Shown: positions 30,812 to 41,185, counted from the first letter of the stretch. The stretch: 64,000 bases of DNA from an uncultured Lachnospiraceae bacterium (GCA_945949085.1 CAMFDJ010000008.1:1-64000), one strand, 5' to 3'. Notes: generated from the sequence alone by a model not told the origin. Numbers and translations: made by a program.

Positions 30812-31097
30812 TTTGTAACCTCCTATTTTTCCACCCCGGAGAATTGCGTCTTACAGGTGCCAGTCTATATGACAGCCAATCCCTCAAAATGGTTATTGCA
30901 CTGTATTGGTTCAGACAACCAATGCATGTTCTCTTTCAGTTTACAGTTTTGTTCTTTTCCTTTCTTTACACTTATGGCTATTTTCCTTTACAAAAATTGC
31001 CCGGGTACAGTGAATGATCTTTTGGTTTCTCAACTTTCTATCATTCCATGTAAAAATGGTCTGATTCTTTCACTCTTTGTTAATAAGAGTAGAGTCA

Positions 31098-31137
31098 AAA
31101 AGAGCCGCGCACCGCTTTACGCGATGTGCAGCTCTTT
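31098..31137 (-). terminator. Terminator downstream of the GH5 gene
   Basis: AAAGAGCCGCGCACCG...TGTGCAGCTCTTT hairpin. Confidence 0.6.
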
Positions 31138-31174
31138 CCAGTGTCATGATCGTTTTTATTGCTATGCCTCTTAC

Positions 31175-32212
31175 TTACAAAATTGCGATAAATTGATCCT
31201 TGATAGACTCAAAGCTCTCATCTACAAGTCCAAAATCCTTTTCCTTGTAGTTCCATAAAGCACGTCCGATCCCATGCTTTTTGAATACACTGTGGATATC
31301 GGAAAGCCATTTGATTTTGCCCTCGTTCTCTGCCAGATCAATCACTCCATATTCTCCGCAATATAAGCATACATTATCCTTTTCTGCTTTTTCTATTGCA
31401 GGTTTAAAAATATCTTCAAAGAAAGCTTCTCCAATCTCCGAAATGCCCTCATCAAACACAGCACCTGCCAGGTTCTGAGAAAGACTCCTGCTCGTTTCCC
31501 TGTACTCTTCCAGTGTCTTCGGATAACCGATTCTGAAATCGCGCGGCATCTCATCTACCCAGTACGCACCCTGATGGGTGTAGATCATCGGCTCATAGCA
31601 ATGGAAGTTATAGACGATCTTATCATCAATCGGAACGTCAAGAAGCGGAACTGTCAGAACATTGTTATAGCACACGCCGCCAATGACCAGATAGGCATCC
31701 GGAACGATTTCCCTCATCATCTTGACATATTTTGTTGCAATCTGATTCCACAGATCTTTTACTTCTACCAGAACTACTTCATTTAACGGTTCAAATGCAA
31801 CCTGATGTTGATAATCGGCAAATCTTGTTGCAATTTCACGCCACAGCTTAAAAAAGCGTGCCTGTAATGCTTCATCAGAAAAGAATTTTTCACGGTCCAT
31901 GTCCTTTTTCAACGGATCAAAGGAATATCCATAGCATTCATGAAGATCGATCAACATATTTATGCCGGCTTTTTCACACCACTGTCTGCAATTCTCCAGA
32001 TAATGAAAGCCTGTCTCCTTTAGTTCTCCCTCTTCCGTCTCAAGCACATTATAGTCAACCGGTACTCTGACATGATCGAAGCCTAAAGAAGCAATATAAT
32101 CAATATCCTTTTCCGTAATAAATGTTGCAAAATGTTCTTCATCATATTTGGCAAACTGAGAAATCCATCCCCCAAGATTGACACCCTTCATAAATCCTTG
32201 TAGCTCTTTCAT
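31175..32212 (-). CDS. Glycoside hydrolase family 5 (cellulase family), no signal peptide
   Basis: KGVNLGGWIS, FEPLNEV, CGEYGVID. Confidence 0.88.
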   Translation of the reverse strand: MKELQGFMKGVNLGGWISQFAKYDEEHFATFITEKDIDYIASLGFDHVRVPVDYNVLETEEGELKETGFHYLENCRQWCEKAGINMLIDLHECYGYSFDPLKKDMDREKFFSDEALQARFFKLWREIATRFADYQHQVAFEPLNEVVLVEVKDLWNQIATKYVKMMREIVPDAYLVIGGVCYNNVLTVPLLDVPIDDKIVYNFHCYEPMIYTHQGAYWVDEMPRDFRIGYPKTLEEYRETSRSLSQNLAGAVFDEGISEIGEAFFEDIFKPAIEKAEKDNVCLYCGEYGVIDLAENEGKIKWLSDIHSVFKKHGIGRALWNYKEKDFGLVDESFESIKDQFIAIL

Positions 32213-32301
32213 AGCAGTCTCCTTCTCTATGTGTCCTATTTTTGCTTACTCTGCTATTGTATGGTTTTTTCCCGCTCTTTTCAACACCTATTTCGCTTTT
32301 C

Positions 32302-33402
32302 TCACTGCGCAAGATCAAGCTGTTGCATGGTTCCCACATTTCCATTTTCATAGAGAAATATACCTGTGCTGCGAATCTTTCCGTTTGCCTGATTGTCCTT
32401 TAAGGAATTGAGTGAAAAATCCGTCGCTGCTTTCTGCAAACAGATGGCACCGACACCTGCCTCCTTTAGGGTGTACAGCACATCCTTGCCCGTCTCGTCC
32501 TTTGACCAGATCAGAAGCTTTTCAAACACGTCATCGTTTTCGTCGATCCATCCGTTTCCATCCCTGTCATACTGCGCCAGATCCCGGAAGCCGTCACCGC
32601 TGCTTGTCCCAAACAGCTCGGAGCCGTCGCCGATGATACCGTCACCGTTTTTATCGAGTGCCAGATATCCGCTGCCACTCTGCAGATAGGGAATGCTGTC
32701 CTTGATACCGTCTGCATCGATATCAAACTCAAACCTTTGATCTGACAAAGTAGCCATCTGTGTATCCAGATTGATGACAAGCGGATCTGTCATCGGCGGA
32801 AGCTGATCAGATATATTCTCCTCATAATATTCCTGAAAGCTCCGGCTCATGGTCAAATCGAGATTAAAGTTAATCTCTCTGCCGTCTGCAGTGCGTACGA
32901 TGCCCTGTGTGGAAAAGCTTGTCGTTTCCATCTCCCCATGGTAATAGCTTGCATTCCAGTAGGACCCACTGCCAATACTCTGACCGAAGCCCTGCGCCGG
33001 ATTCTGCTGCATACTCTGTTGCTTCGTTTGCCACTCATCCGCAAACGGGGGTGACACACTCTCCTGCATCTGATCCATCGGTCTTCCCCTCATACCGGAA
33101 TACAGCCACTTGATCAAAAACAGTACGCACTGCTCCCGGATAGACTCAAGCGTCTTCCGCTCCTGAACAGAGGAGACCTCCCGCGCGTTTACAAGGCTTC
33201 TGACCTGTATGCGGCGCGAGCCCATCTGAACCATGTTTTCTCCTTCTTCCTTCGTATGTAACAGGCCCGCAAAAGACCCGTCTGACATTTCACTTCCCTG
33301 TCCTGCAATCCCGCCCGTCAGGCTGGCTGAGATGCTCTTTCTTGTCACAGAAGCATAGCTTCTGGCGGATTCCATTCCTATCATGCTGGAATCGATTTTC
33401 AA
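32302..33402 (-). CDS. EF-hand-like calcium-binding hypothetical protein
   Basis: DKNGDGIIGDGSE and DRDGNGWIDENDD loops. Confidence 0.6.
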   Translation of the reverse strand: MKIDSSMIGMESARSYASVTRKSISASLTGGIAGQGSEMSDGSFAGLLHTKEEGENMVQMGSRRIQVRSLVNAREVSSVQERKTLESIREQCVLFLIKWLYSGMRGRPMDQMQESVSPPFADEWQTKQQSMQQNPAQGFGQSIGSGSYWNASYYHGEMETTSFSTQGIVRTADGREINFNLDLTMSRSFQEYYEENISDQLPPMTDPLVINLDTQMATLSDQRFEFDIDADGIKDSIPYLQSGSGYLALDKNGDGIIGDGSELFGTSSGDGFRDLAQYDRDGNGWIDENDDVFEKLLIWSKDETGKDVLYTLKEAGVGAICLQKAATDFSLNSLKDNQANGKIRSTGIFLYENGNVGTMQQLDLAQ

Positions 33403-33701
33403 ATGTTTCCTCCTTCTTCCTGTTGATTTGTGGGGCTGCGTGGCCGGGTATCCATATCTATATAGATGTGTGATCTGTACAAATCCCCGGCCACGCAGCC
33501 GTGCTCATAAACGCGGAAGAAGGTATACACCCTTACGGGTATATACCTTCCATGGCGACATAAGCACAAAGATTCTTGTTCCCTGAACCTTTGTACTATA
33601 TATCGGTTCTTTTTGTGTTTTCGTAACCTCAGAAAACTAATTTGTGTCTTTTCTGTGTTTTTTCTGTGTCCTGATCAGGCAATAGAACTATTCGGCACAA
33701 A

Positions 33702-36008
33702 TTATACGCGGTTGTAGTTGATGAGGCAACCCTTTAAGATGATTTCTCTCTCCTCGTCTGTCAGTTCACCGAGTGTCATAGTAAATTCAACAAGCTCATC
33801 CTTTACCGCATATGCCTTAATCTCTGTCCATTTTTCTTCCACTGCCTTTTTGATATCCGGCACGAAAATGTAATCCAGATTCTCAAAAGGAAGCGCTCCC
33901 TCGGAAATGATGAATGGAAGCATACCCCAGTTGATGAGGTTCGAACGATATCTTTTCGTCGCATACTCGTTGGCGATATTAGCCCAGCCGCCGAGTACCT
34001 TCTGACAGCTTGCAGCCTGCTCTCTGGCAGAACCGTCACCCGGCTTCACCGCAAAGATCGTTGAACCAATGCCACAGTTCTCAAAGCTGATATCTGTAAA
34101 CTGCTCCTTGATCTTATCCATCACCGGCTTGATCTCGGCAAGAACAGTGCAAGGACAATCCTTTGACTCACCTGCGACCATTGCCTCACGCTGTTTCTCT
34201 GCCTTCTGCACCTCCTTGGCGCGTCCCACATAGGCAGGGTCCTTACGAGACAATGTAAACTCTGCAAGTCCCAATGGGTTAGAACGGAAAGAAGATGTCT
34301 CTCCTGATGGAATCAACTCATCTGTTGTTGTAACAGGGTCATGAATTTCAGATACCACCTTAAGCACTAGATTATCTGTCAGGGCAACCATCTTTGGCCA
34401 GTCCTTGATATTTGGACCAAACTGGATTTCCACGCTTGGATCTGCCACTCCCTTGGAGTCAAATACACGATTCTCATAAATCTTAGAATCAAAATAATAT
34501 TTATACTGTTCAAAGTTGCCGTCAAACTCTGTTGCAGGTGTAAGCTGTCCCTTATTTGCTGCTGTTGCTGCGATAGAACGAGCATCCATAAGTGCAACCG
34601 AAGAAATCTGGCCATTTTGCAGCTTAGATCCCTCTCTGTTCGGGAAGTTACGAGTTGAATGGCGGATACTGAATGCATTGTTGGCCGGTGTGTCACCTGC
34701 ACCAAAGCAGGGTCCGCAGAATGCAGTCTTCATGACAGCACCCGTCTCCATGATGGTTGCTGCGCAGCCATTCTTAATCAGTTCCATGTAGACCGGCATG
34801 GACGCAGGATATACAGACAATGTAAATCCATCTGAACCAATATAGCGTCCTTTCAGGATATCAGCTGCCGCACAGATATTTTCAAATCCGCCGCCGGCAC
34901 AGCCTGCGATGATACCCTGATCTACCATGAATTTGCCGTTGACAACCTTGTCCTTCAGAGAATAGGGCACCTGTCCGTCCAGAGAAACCTTTGCTCTCTC
35001 CTCTACATCATGCAACACATCTGCAAGGTTTGCATTGACCTCGTCAATGGTATATGTATTGCTCGGGTGGAACGGCATTGCGATCATCGGCTTGATCTGT
35101 GACAGATCGATCTCAATCATGCCATCATAGTAAGCCACCTGACCGGGATTCAGTTCCTTGTAATCCTCGCTTCTGCCGTGGATGTCATAGAACTCCTTGA
35201 TCCGGTCATCTGTCTTCCAGATAGAAGAAAGACAGGTTGTCTCTGTCGTCATGACATCGATGCCGATACGGAAATCTGCTGACAGGCAGGCGACGCCGGG
35301 TCCGACAAACTCCATAACCTTATTCTTCACATAGCCGTTTGCAAACACCTCGCCGATGATGGCAAGTGCAACGTCCTGCGGTCCGACACCCTTCTGCGGT
35401 GCTCCCGTAAAGTACACACCGACTACGCCCGGCATGTTGATATCGTAGGTTTGGGAAAGAAGCTGCTTAACAAGCTCAGGGCCGCCCTCGCCCATCGCCA
35501 TGGTACCGAGTGCACCGTAACGGGTATGGGAATCAGATCCCAAAATCATTCTGCCGCCACCTGCAAGCATCTCTCTTGCATACTGGTGGATAACTGCCTG
35601 ATGAGGAGGTACATAAACGCCGCCGTATTTCTTGGCACAGGTCAGACCAAACATGTGGTCATCCTCGTTGATGGTTCCGCCCACTGCACAAAGTGAGTTG
35701 TGACAGTTCGTCAGAACATAAGGAATCGGGAATTTCTCCAGTCCTGAAGCTCTTGCTGTCTGAATAATGCCGACAAATGTAATGTCGTGGCTTGTCAATT
35801 TATCAAATTTGATCTTCAGCTTTTCCATGTTACCAGAGGTATTGTGCGCTTCCAAAATCCCGTATGCGATCGTGGATTTCTTTGCTTCTTCTTTGCTGAT
35901 TTCTTTTCCTGTCTCGGCCTTTACAGCCATCTGCGCCTCGGGTCCGTCGGGAATGATCTTTGATCCCCCTACCAGATAGACGCCGCCCTCATGTAATTTC
36001 ATATGCAT
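33702..36008 (-). CDS. Aconitase-family hydratase (YbhJ-like)
   Basis: [44 protein letters not shown]. Confidence 0.85.
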   Translation of the reverse strand: MHMKLHEGGVYLVGGSKIIPDGPEAQMAVKAETGKEISKEEAKKSTIAYGILEAHNTSGNMEKLKIKFDKLTSHDITFVGIIQTARASGLEKFPIPYVLTNCHNSLCAVGGTINEDDHMFGLTCAKKYGGVYVPPHQAVIHQYAREMLAGGGRMILGSDSHTRYGALGTMAMGEGGPELVKQLLSQTYDINMPGVVGVYFTGAPQKGVGPQDVALAIIGEVFANGYVKNKVMEFVGPGVACLSADFRIGIDVMTTETTCLSSIWKTDDRIKEFYDIHGRSEDYKELNPGQVAYYDGMIEIDLSQIKPMIAMPFHPSNTYTIDEVNANLADVLHDVEERAKVSLDGQVPYSLKDKVVNGKFMVDQGIIAGCAGGGFENICAAADILKGRYIGSDGFTLSVYPASMPVYMELIKNGCAATIMETGAVMKTAFCGPCFGAGDTPANNAFSIRHSTRNFPNREGSKLQNGQISSVALMDARSIAATAANKGQLTPATEFDGNFEQYKYYFDSKIYENRVFDSKGVADPSVEIQFGPNIKDWPKMVALTDNLVLKVVSEIHDPVTTTDELIPSGETSSFRSNPLGLAEFTLSRKDPAYVGRAKEVQKAEKQREAMVAGESKDCPCTVLAEIKPVMDKIKEQFTDISFENCGIGSTIFAVKPGDGSAREQAASCQKVLGGWANIANEYATKRYRSNLINWGMLPFIISEGALPFENLDYIFVPDIKKAVEEKWTEIKAYAVKDELVEFTMTLGELTDEEREIILKGCLINYNRV

Positions 36009-36121
36009 CTCCTCCTGTCAGTACTTAATTGAAACCATACAAAGTTTATCATGGATTAGGGCGTACTGCAAATGGTTTCTTATGCTTAGCAGTGTAATCC
36101 ATGCTTTCTATATTGCAAAAA

Positions 36122-36200
36122 GTTATAAAAGGTTATAAAATAAAACAAAAGTTATAAATACTTATAAAACAAACCCGAGGTTATAAAGACTTATAAAAAG
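36122..36200 (+). promoter_or_regulatory. Three 29-bp iterons, each with two TTATAAA boxes 10 bp apart, upstream of an AAA ATPase
   Basis: TTATAAA at 36123, 36133, 36152, 36162, 36181, 36191 (spacings 10, 19, 10, 19, 10). Confidence 0.85.
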
Positions 36201-36210
36201 GAGAATGCTT

Positions 36211-37251
36211 ATGAACAATCCGTTTACGCTGTCTTTTGGCAAGAGACCAGTGCAATATATCTCGCGTATCACGCAGACAAGTCGTATCATTGATACATTC
36301 AGTGCGCAGTCGCCTTCCAATCAGATATTTATGATCACAGGGGTGAGAGGTTCCGGAAAGACAGTCATGATGACTCACATAGCAGGAGAGATGCGCAAAA
36401 ACAAAGATTGGATTGTACTGGAATTAAATCCCACAAGAGATCTTCTGCAAAGCCTTGCCGCTAAGATCTACGGTTTGCCACAGATGCATGACCTGTTCCT
36501 AAAAGCAAAACTTGATTTTTCTGCATTTGGACTTGGTGTGTCTATTGAAAATGCCGCGCCGATCACAGATATCGAAGATGTTCTCGGAAAAATGCTGGAA
36601 CAAATACAAAAAACCGGCAAAAGACTTCTGATTACCATAGACGAGGTAATCAATTCCGAGTATATAAAAATATTCGCAAGCGCTTTTCAAATTTTTCTGC
36701 GTCAGGATTACCCAATCTATCTTCTCATGACCGGATTATATGAAAATCTTTATGAATTACAAAATGACAAGTCCCTGACTTTCCTGTATCGTGCACCAAA
36801 AGTGGTACTGGAACCGTTGAATTACACAGCAGTGCGGAAACACTATCAGGACATCTTTGGAATTGATGCGGAAGTTGCAGGCAAAATGACTTCTCTTACA
36901 AAAGGTTATCCGTTTGCGTTTCAGGTACTTGGATATCTTTACTGGGAGAATCGCACAAGTAAATCTTTGGACGAAATACTGCCGGAATATGACCAGTATT
37001 TAGAAGAATATGTCTATAGTAAAATATGGTCGGAATTGTCGGAAATAGACAAAAAAGTCCTGACAGAACTTTCCCTAAGCGGCGACAACAAAGTCAAAAC
37101 CATACGCGAAAACCTGGATATGAAATCAGAGCAGTTTTCCGTTTATCGAGACAGGTTGAAGAGAAAAGGCGTGATTGATACATCAGAGTATGGCAAGATT
37201 TCCCTGGCTCTGCCACGGTTTGACGAGTTTGTGAAGATGCAACAGCTTTAA
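36211..37251 (+). CDS. Standalone AAA/STAND-like ATPase with C-terminal winged helix
   Basis: Walker A GVRGSGKTVM, Walker B LLITIDEV; start set at second Met after AAGGAG. Confidence 0.85.
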   Translation: MNNPFTLSFGKRPVQYISRITQTSRIIDTFSAQSPSNQIFMITGVRGSGKTVMMTHIAGEMRKNKDWIVLELNPTRDLLQSLAAKIYGLPQMHDLFLKAKLDFSAFGLGVSIENAAPITDIEDVLGKMLEQIQKTGKRLLITIDEVINSEYIKIFASAFQIFLRQDYPIYLLMTGLYENLYELQNDKSLTFLYRAPKVVLEPLNYTAVRKHYQDIFGIDAEVAGKMTSLTKGYPFAFQVLGYLYWENRTSKSLDEILPEYDQYLEEYVYSKIWSELSEIDKKVLTELSLSGDNKVKTIRENLDMKSEQFSVYRDRLKRKGVIDTSEYGKISLALPRFDEFVKMQQL

Positions 37252-37260
37252 AGGTATGCA

Positions 37261-37455
37261 ATAAGAGAGTCTCTGTCAATATCGCAACTACTTTGTCTGT
37301 TCAGACTGACGAATTACTCTACGACCTGCCGGATAACACCCCTTCTGCAAAACGTGAAATTCTGGAACTGTTTGATTCCTGTTCCACGCGCGACACATTC
37401 ATTCTGAGGGATATTATCAAAAATATTAAAATCACACTGGAGAAATATAAATAAC
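37261..37455 (+). pseudogene. C-terminal remnant of an XRE-family regulator
   Basis: Open frame reads VNIATTLSVQTDELLYDLPDNTPSAKREILELFDSCSTRDTFILRDIIKNIKITLEKYK*, without the HTH start. Confidence 0.5.
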
Positions 37456-37701
37456 ACGATTTTCTCTTGAAGCTATATCTATAGTGTGTTATTATTAGAA
37501 TTGCAAAAGGAACAACCTCCCACAAGGTGGGTTGACCTCGTAATGGAATAGAAAATATCAGGTGGAGAAATATCAACAAAAAATTATTGCATACATTTCG
37601 GCTTCTGTGTACAATACTTATAGAGATGAGCAATCATCAGGTGAGTCCTACCTTATAAGTGGAAACGATAAGAGAGTTTTCCGTTGCGGCGGATACTACC
37701 A

Positions 37702-37729
37702 AGAGGCTATGCTGATGCATAGCCTCTTG
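37702..37729 (+). other. Perfect 12-bp hairpin preceding a GGAGG motif
   Basis: AAGAGGCTATGC-TGAT-GCATAGCCTCTT. Confidence 0.7.
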
Positions 37730-37802
37730 TGTTATGGAGGAATAATGAACAAACGATTCAAGCTATACAATGTAAAAGCAAAAGCCTCATAATATCCCCG
37801 TC

Positions 37803-39167
37803 TCACGAAACTCTTCGCAAAAACTTCTTGCATAGAAAAATGCATACAAAAAACGTGAGCACCAATGAAACCGGCTGTGCTTCCTGCACACCGCTCATAC
37901 CACGCAGCTTAGAGAAGACAAGCAGCATCGGAATAAAAAGCAGTCCGCTTCGAAGGCTCGAACTAAAACTTGCCAAAAGCCTTGCTCCCGTACTTTGAAA
38001 GCCCATCTCAACCATCATCGTAAGCGGCACAAACAACTGTCCTACGCACATCAGGCGAAGTGCTCTGACACCGTAGTTTGTTACCTGCACGTCATCCCTG
38101 AGAAGCCTGATCAGTGGCGACGCATACACTGCAATCGGTACTGACAATAAGAGAATCGCCATTTCCGCGCCAAAAAGTGCCGACCAGAAAGCCTGTCGCA
38201 CACGCTCACTTTTGCCTGCCCCATAATTAAAGCTTGATATCGGCTGAAAGCCCTGTCCGATTCCGATTGCAACCGCCATCGGGAAAAAGCTGATGCGCGA
38301 CACAATACTCATCGCAGACACCGCCGCATCACCATACACGCCGGATGCACCATTCAGCAGCATGGTTGCCACGCTGTAAAGTGCCTGCCGTAGAAGACTC
38401 GGAAACCCGGTGGAAAGCACACCCCAAACATCTTCCTTTTTTCTTGATACCAGCCGAAGTGCTATCTTTGTCTGCGTTTTTCCACGCAAAAACATGCTAA
38501 GTAGGATAGAAAAACTGATTAGCTGCGATACTGCTGTTGCGATTCCGGCTCCTGCAATTCCCATTTTTAAGGTAAACATCAAAAATGCATCCAGACCAAT
38601 ATTCAAAACAGATCCCGTCATCATTCCCACCGTTCCAAGTACCGCCCTGCCTTCATAGCGAAGCAGGTTGTTCATGGTAAGACTTGATGTAAAAAACGGA
38701 GCCGCCAATAAAATAAAAACAATGTATGTCTTTGCAAAAGGTGCGATCGTCGGCGTACTTCCAAGTAGCCTTACCAGTGGATCTAAAAAAAGAAAACCGA
38801 AAACTGCAATCACAAGCCCTAAGGAAAAAGAAGAAAAGAACGCTGTTGATGAGAACATGGAAGCATCCTTCAGATTCTTCTCTCCCAGCTTTCTCGACAT
38901 CAGACTGCCGCCACCCTGCCCGCACATAAAGGCTACCGCCTGCAAAATGGACATAAAGCCAAATACCACACCCGTGGCTCCACTCTCACTCGTTCCCAGC
39001 GTTCCAACAAATGCAGTATCTACAATGTTATAAATATTCGTTACCATCATACTGATAATTGTCGGAATGGATAATGTCACCAAAAGCTTTCCAATCGGCT
39101 GACTTGTCATCTTATCAAATTGTTTTTTCTGTTTTTCTGTCTCCGACAATGTTCTATGATCTGTCAT
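37803..39167 (-). CDS. MATE family efflux transporter
   Basis: PTIISMMVTNIYNIVDTAFVG; 12-TM MATE pattern. Confidence 0.93.
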   Translation of the reverse strand: MTDHRTLSETEKQKKQFDKMTSQPIGKLLVTLSIPTIISMMVTNIYNIVDTAFVGTLGTSESGATGVVFGFMSILQAVAFMCGQGGGSLMSRKLGEKNLKDASMFSSTAFFSSFSLGLVIAVFGFLFLDPLVRLLGSTPTIAPFAKTYIVFILLAAPFFTSSLTMNNLLRYEGRAVLGTVGMMTGSVLNIGLDAFLMFTLKMGIAGAGIATAVSQLISFSILLSMFLRGKTQTKIALRLVSRKKEDVWGVLSTGFPSLLRQALYSVATMLLNGASGVYGDAAVSAMSIVSRISFFPMAVAIGIGQGFQPISSFNYGAGKSERVRQAFWSALFGAEMAILLLSVPIAVYASPLIRLLRDDVQVTNYGVRALRLMCVGQLFVPLTMMVEMGFQSTGARLLASFSSSLRSGLLFIPMLLVFSKLRGMSGVQEAQPVSLVLTFFVCIFLCKKFLRRVS

Positions 39168-39255
39168 TTTACTCTATCATCTCGATTTCCTACTCTTATT
39201 TTCGTTGTCTATTGTATCACATTTAAATCGGAAATTCCAAGCAGTGGCCTCAGGT

Positions 39256-39332
39256 TTTTGTCAATGTTGCAGCGGAAATGTTGCAACCGCTTTGTCTGTT
39301 CAGGCAGATGAAAAAAATAAAAGAATATGATG
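39256..39332 (+). pseudogene. Second XRE-regulator fragment
   Basis: Reads NVATALSVQADEKNKRI*; nucleotide match GCAAC.RCTTTGTCTGTTCAGRC to 37290-37315. Confidence 0.35.
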
Positions 39333-39380
39333 AACCCCAAACTCCGTCCCCTAGGGTCAACCCCAAACTCCGTCCCCCTG
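39329..39380 (+). repeat. REP-like repeat, two tandem copies (left of esterase)
   Basis: GATGAACCCCAAACTCCGTCCCCTAGGGTCA then AACCCCAAACTCCGTCCCCCTGGATC. Confidence 0.8.
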
Positions 39381-39458
39381 GATCCTAGAATTTGTCGGTT
39401 TCATTTCCTCGAAAAAAATGAAATGATAATAATAACAATAGAAACATGGAGGATTACT

Positions 39459-41003
39459 ATGCTTAAAATTGTAAAAACCGAAAATGGTCTCGTAAGAGGA
39501 CTTGCCGGAAACAACGCCAGAATAAGCGTCTTTAAGGGAATTCCCTATGCAGCGCCACCGGTCGGCAGGAACCGTTGGCGTGCTCCAAGGCCTGCACAAA
39601 ACTGGGATGGAATAAAGGACGCTTTCTCGTTTGCTCCTATCTCCATTCAGGATACACCCGGTCTTGGAGATGATATCTACTGCAGGGAATTTCATGTGGA
39701 CTCCCAGATTGAAATGAGCGAGGACTGTCTGTATGTCAACGTATGGACACCTGCCCTCTCAGAGAGCGATAACCTGCCGGTTCTCGTATGGTTCTTTGGC
39801 GGCGGCTTTCAGTGGGGATATCCTTCCGAAATGGAATTTAATGGAGAAAACATTGCCAAAAGAGGTGTTGTGGTTGTCAGCGTCAACTATAGGCTTGGTC
39901 CGCTTGGCTTTCTCGCCCACGAGGAACTGACAAAGGAGGCCCCTGAGGCATGCACAAACTTCGGGCTTTTGGACCAGCTCGCCGGGCTCATGTGGACAGA
40001 GCGTAATATTACAGCTTTTGGCGGAAATCCGAAGAACATTACAATTGCCGGACAATCTGCCGGGGGGGCCAGCGTGCTTTCCCACCTGACAAGCGAAAAG
40101 GCAATCGGTCATTTCCAGAAGGCAATCATTTATAGCGGAATCATTCGAAACCCCTATACAACAGATGATTTTATCACTCCGCAGCCTCTCAAAAAGGCAC
40201 AAGCACTCGGAAAAGCCTTCTTTGATTACCTGAATGTGACAAGTCTGGAAGAAGCCCGTCAGCTTGATGCCCTTGTAATACGGGACAAATATGCAGAGTT
40301 TGCCGCCTCGCATCCGCGGTTTTCTCCCTGCATTGACCGGCATTTCATTACCGCTGATCCGTTCCGTCTGTTTCTGGCGGGCAAGCATGCCCATGTTCCG
40401 CTTCTGTCCGGAAATACCTACGACGAATTTCCAAGCTTTATTGAGGCACCGTCGCAGGAAGCGTTTCTCCAAAAAGCACGTACTATTTTCGGTGCGAAAA
40501 CAGATGCCTTTCTTGCCTTTGCGCAAGCACATACTAAGGTTAACAACTCATTCTATGCCCCCTGCCGCGGGATTGAGTTAGCTGTAAAGTGTGCATTTGC
40601 CCATAATAACGCAGACAGCTATTACTACTCTTTCGAAGCGGATATTCCGGGAAGTGACAATCCGGGCACTTTTCATTCCGTGGATTTGTGGTTCTTTTTT
40701 GAGACACTGGCGGCATCCTTCAGACCTTATACGGGCAGACATTTTGACCTGGCAAGACAAATGTGCAATTACGTGACCAATTTTATTCAATCCGGGAATC
40801 CAAACGGACCGGATCACGATGGCACCCCAATGCCCGAGTGGCTTCCTTACCGTACCGATGCACAAAACGAAATGCACTTTACAAAGGACGGCTGCAGACC
40901 GGATGTACAGCATTTGGAATTTTATGATTTTCTGATTGACTGTATGCGGGAACAAAATCAAACCATTTGCAAGCAGGATTTTAATCCGTACCTTTCCTCC
41001 TAG
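39459..41003 (+). CDS. Carboxylesterase type B
   Basis: FKGIPYAAPPVGRNRWRAP, EDCLYVNVWTP, GQSAGGAS; start at ATG after GGAGG. Confidence 0.93.
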   Translation: MLKIVKTENGLVRGLAGNNARISVFKGIPYAAPPVGRNRWRAPRPAQNWDGIKDAFSFAPISIQDTPGLGDDIYCREFHVDSQIEMSEDCLYVNVWTPALSESDNLPVLVWFFGGGFQWGYPSEMEFNGENIAKRGVVVVSVNYRLGPLGFLAHEELTKEAPEACTNFGLLDQLAGLMWTERNITAFGGNPKNITIAGQSAGGASVLSHLTSEKAIGHFQKAIIYSGIIRNPYTTDDFITPQPLKKAQALGKAFFDYLNVTSLEEARQLDALVIRDKYAEFAASHPRFSPCIDRHFITADPFRLFLAGKHAHVPLLSGNTYDEFPSFIEAPSQEAFLQKARTIFGAKTDAFLAFAQAHTKVNNSFYAPCRGIELAVKCAFAHNNADSYYYSFEADIPGSDNPGTFHSVDLWFFFETLAASFRPYTGRHFDLARQMCNYVTNFIQSGNPNGPDHDGTPMPEWLPYRTDAQNEMHFTKDGCRPDVQHLEFYDFLIDCMREQNQTICKQDFNPYLSS

Positions 41004-41052
41004 GAATACTTCCCACTGCCAGGGCGGATTAGGGACTTTCGCACGTTTATAA

Positions 41053-41080
41053 AACGAGGGTAGCACACGCTACCCTCGTT
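41053..41080 (+). terminator. Terminator downstream of the esterase
   Basis: AACGAGGGTAGC-ACAC-GCTACCCTCGTT. Confidence 0.65.
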
Positions 41081-41115
41081 CCATTCTGTCATTTTCTTAT
41101 TCTAAATTATTCTAC

Positions 41116-41185
41116 CGGATGAACCCAAAACTCCGTCCCCAAGGGTCATTCCGGATGAACCCCAAACTCCGTCCCCAAGGGTCAC
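41116..41185 (+). repeat. REP-like repeat, two tandem 35-bp copies (right of esterase)
   Basis: CCGGATGAACCCAAAACTCCGTCCCCAAGGGTCATT / CCGGATGAACCCCAAACTCCGTCCCCAAGGGTCACT. Confidence 0.85.

Noticed and set aside
33702-36008. Canonical TCA-cycle aconitase AcnA
   Set aside because: Sequence looks like the YbhJ-type hydratase branch; function not assumed.
36205-36210. Upstream ATG of the AAA ATPase
   Set aside because: Only a few bases from the AAGGAG; the ATG at 36211 has a proper spacing.
37640-37730. Purine-type riboswitch (CTACCAAGAGGC resembles part of the aptamer)
   Set aside because: The other conserved core elements are absent and the AAGAGGC belongs to the 12-bp hairpin; no downstream purine gene.
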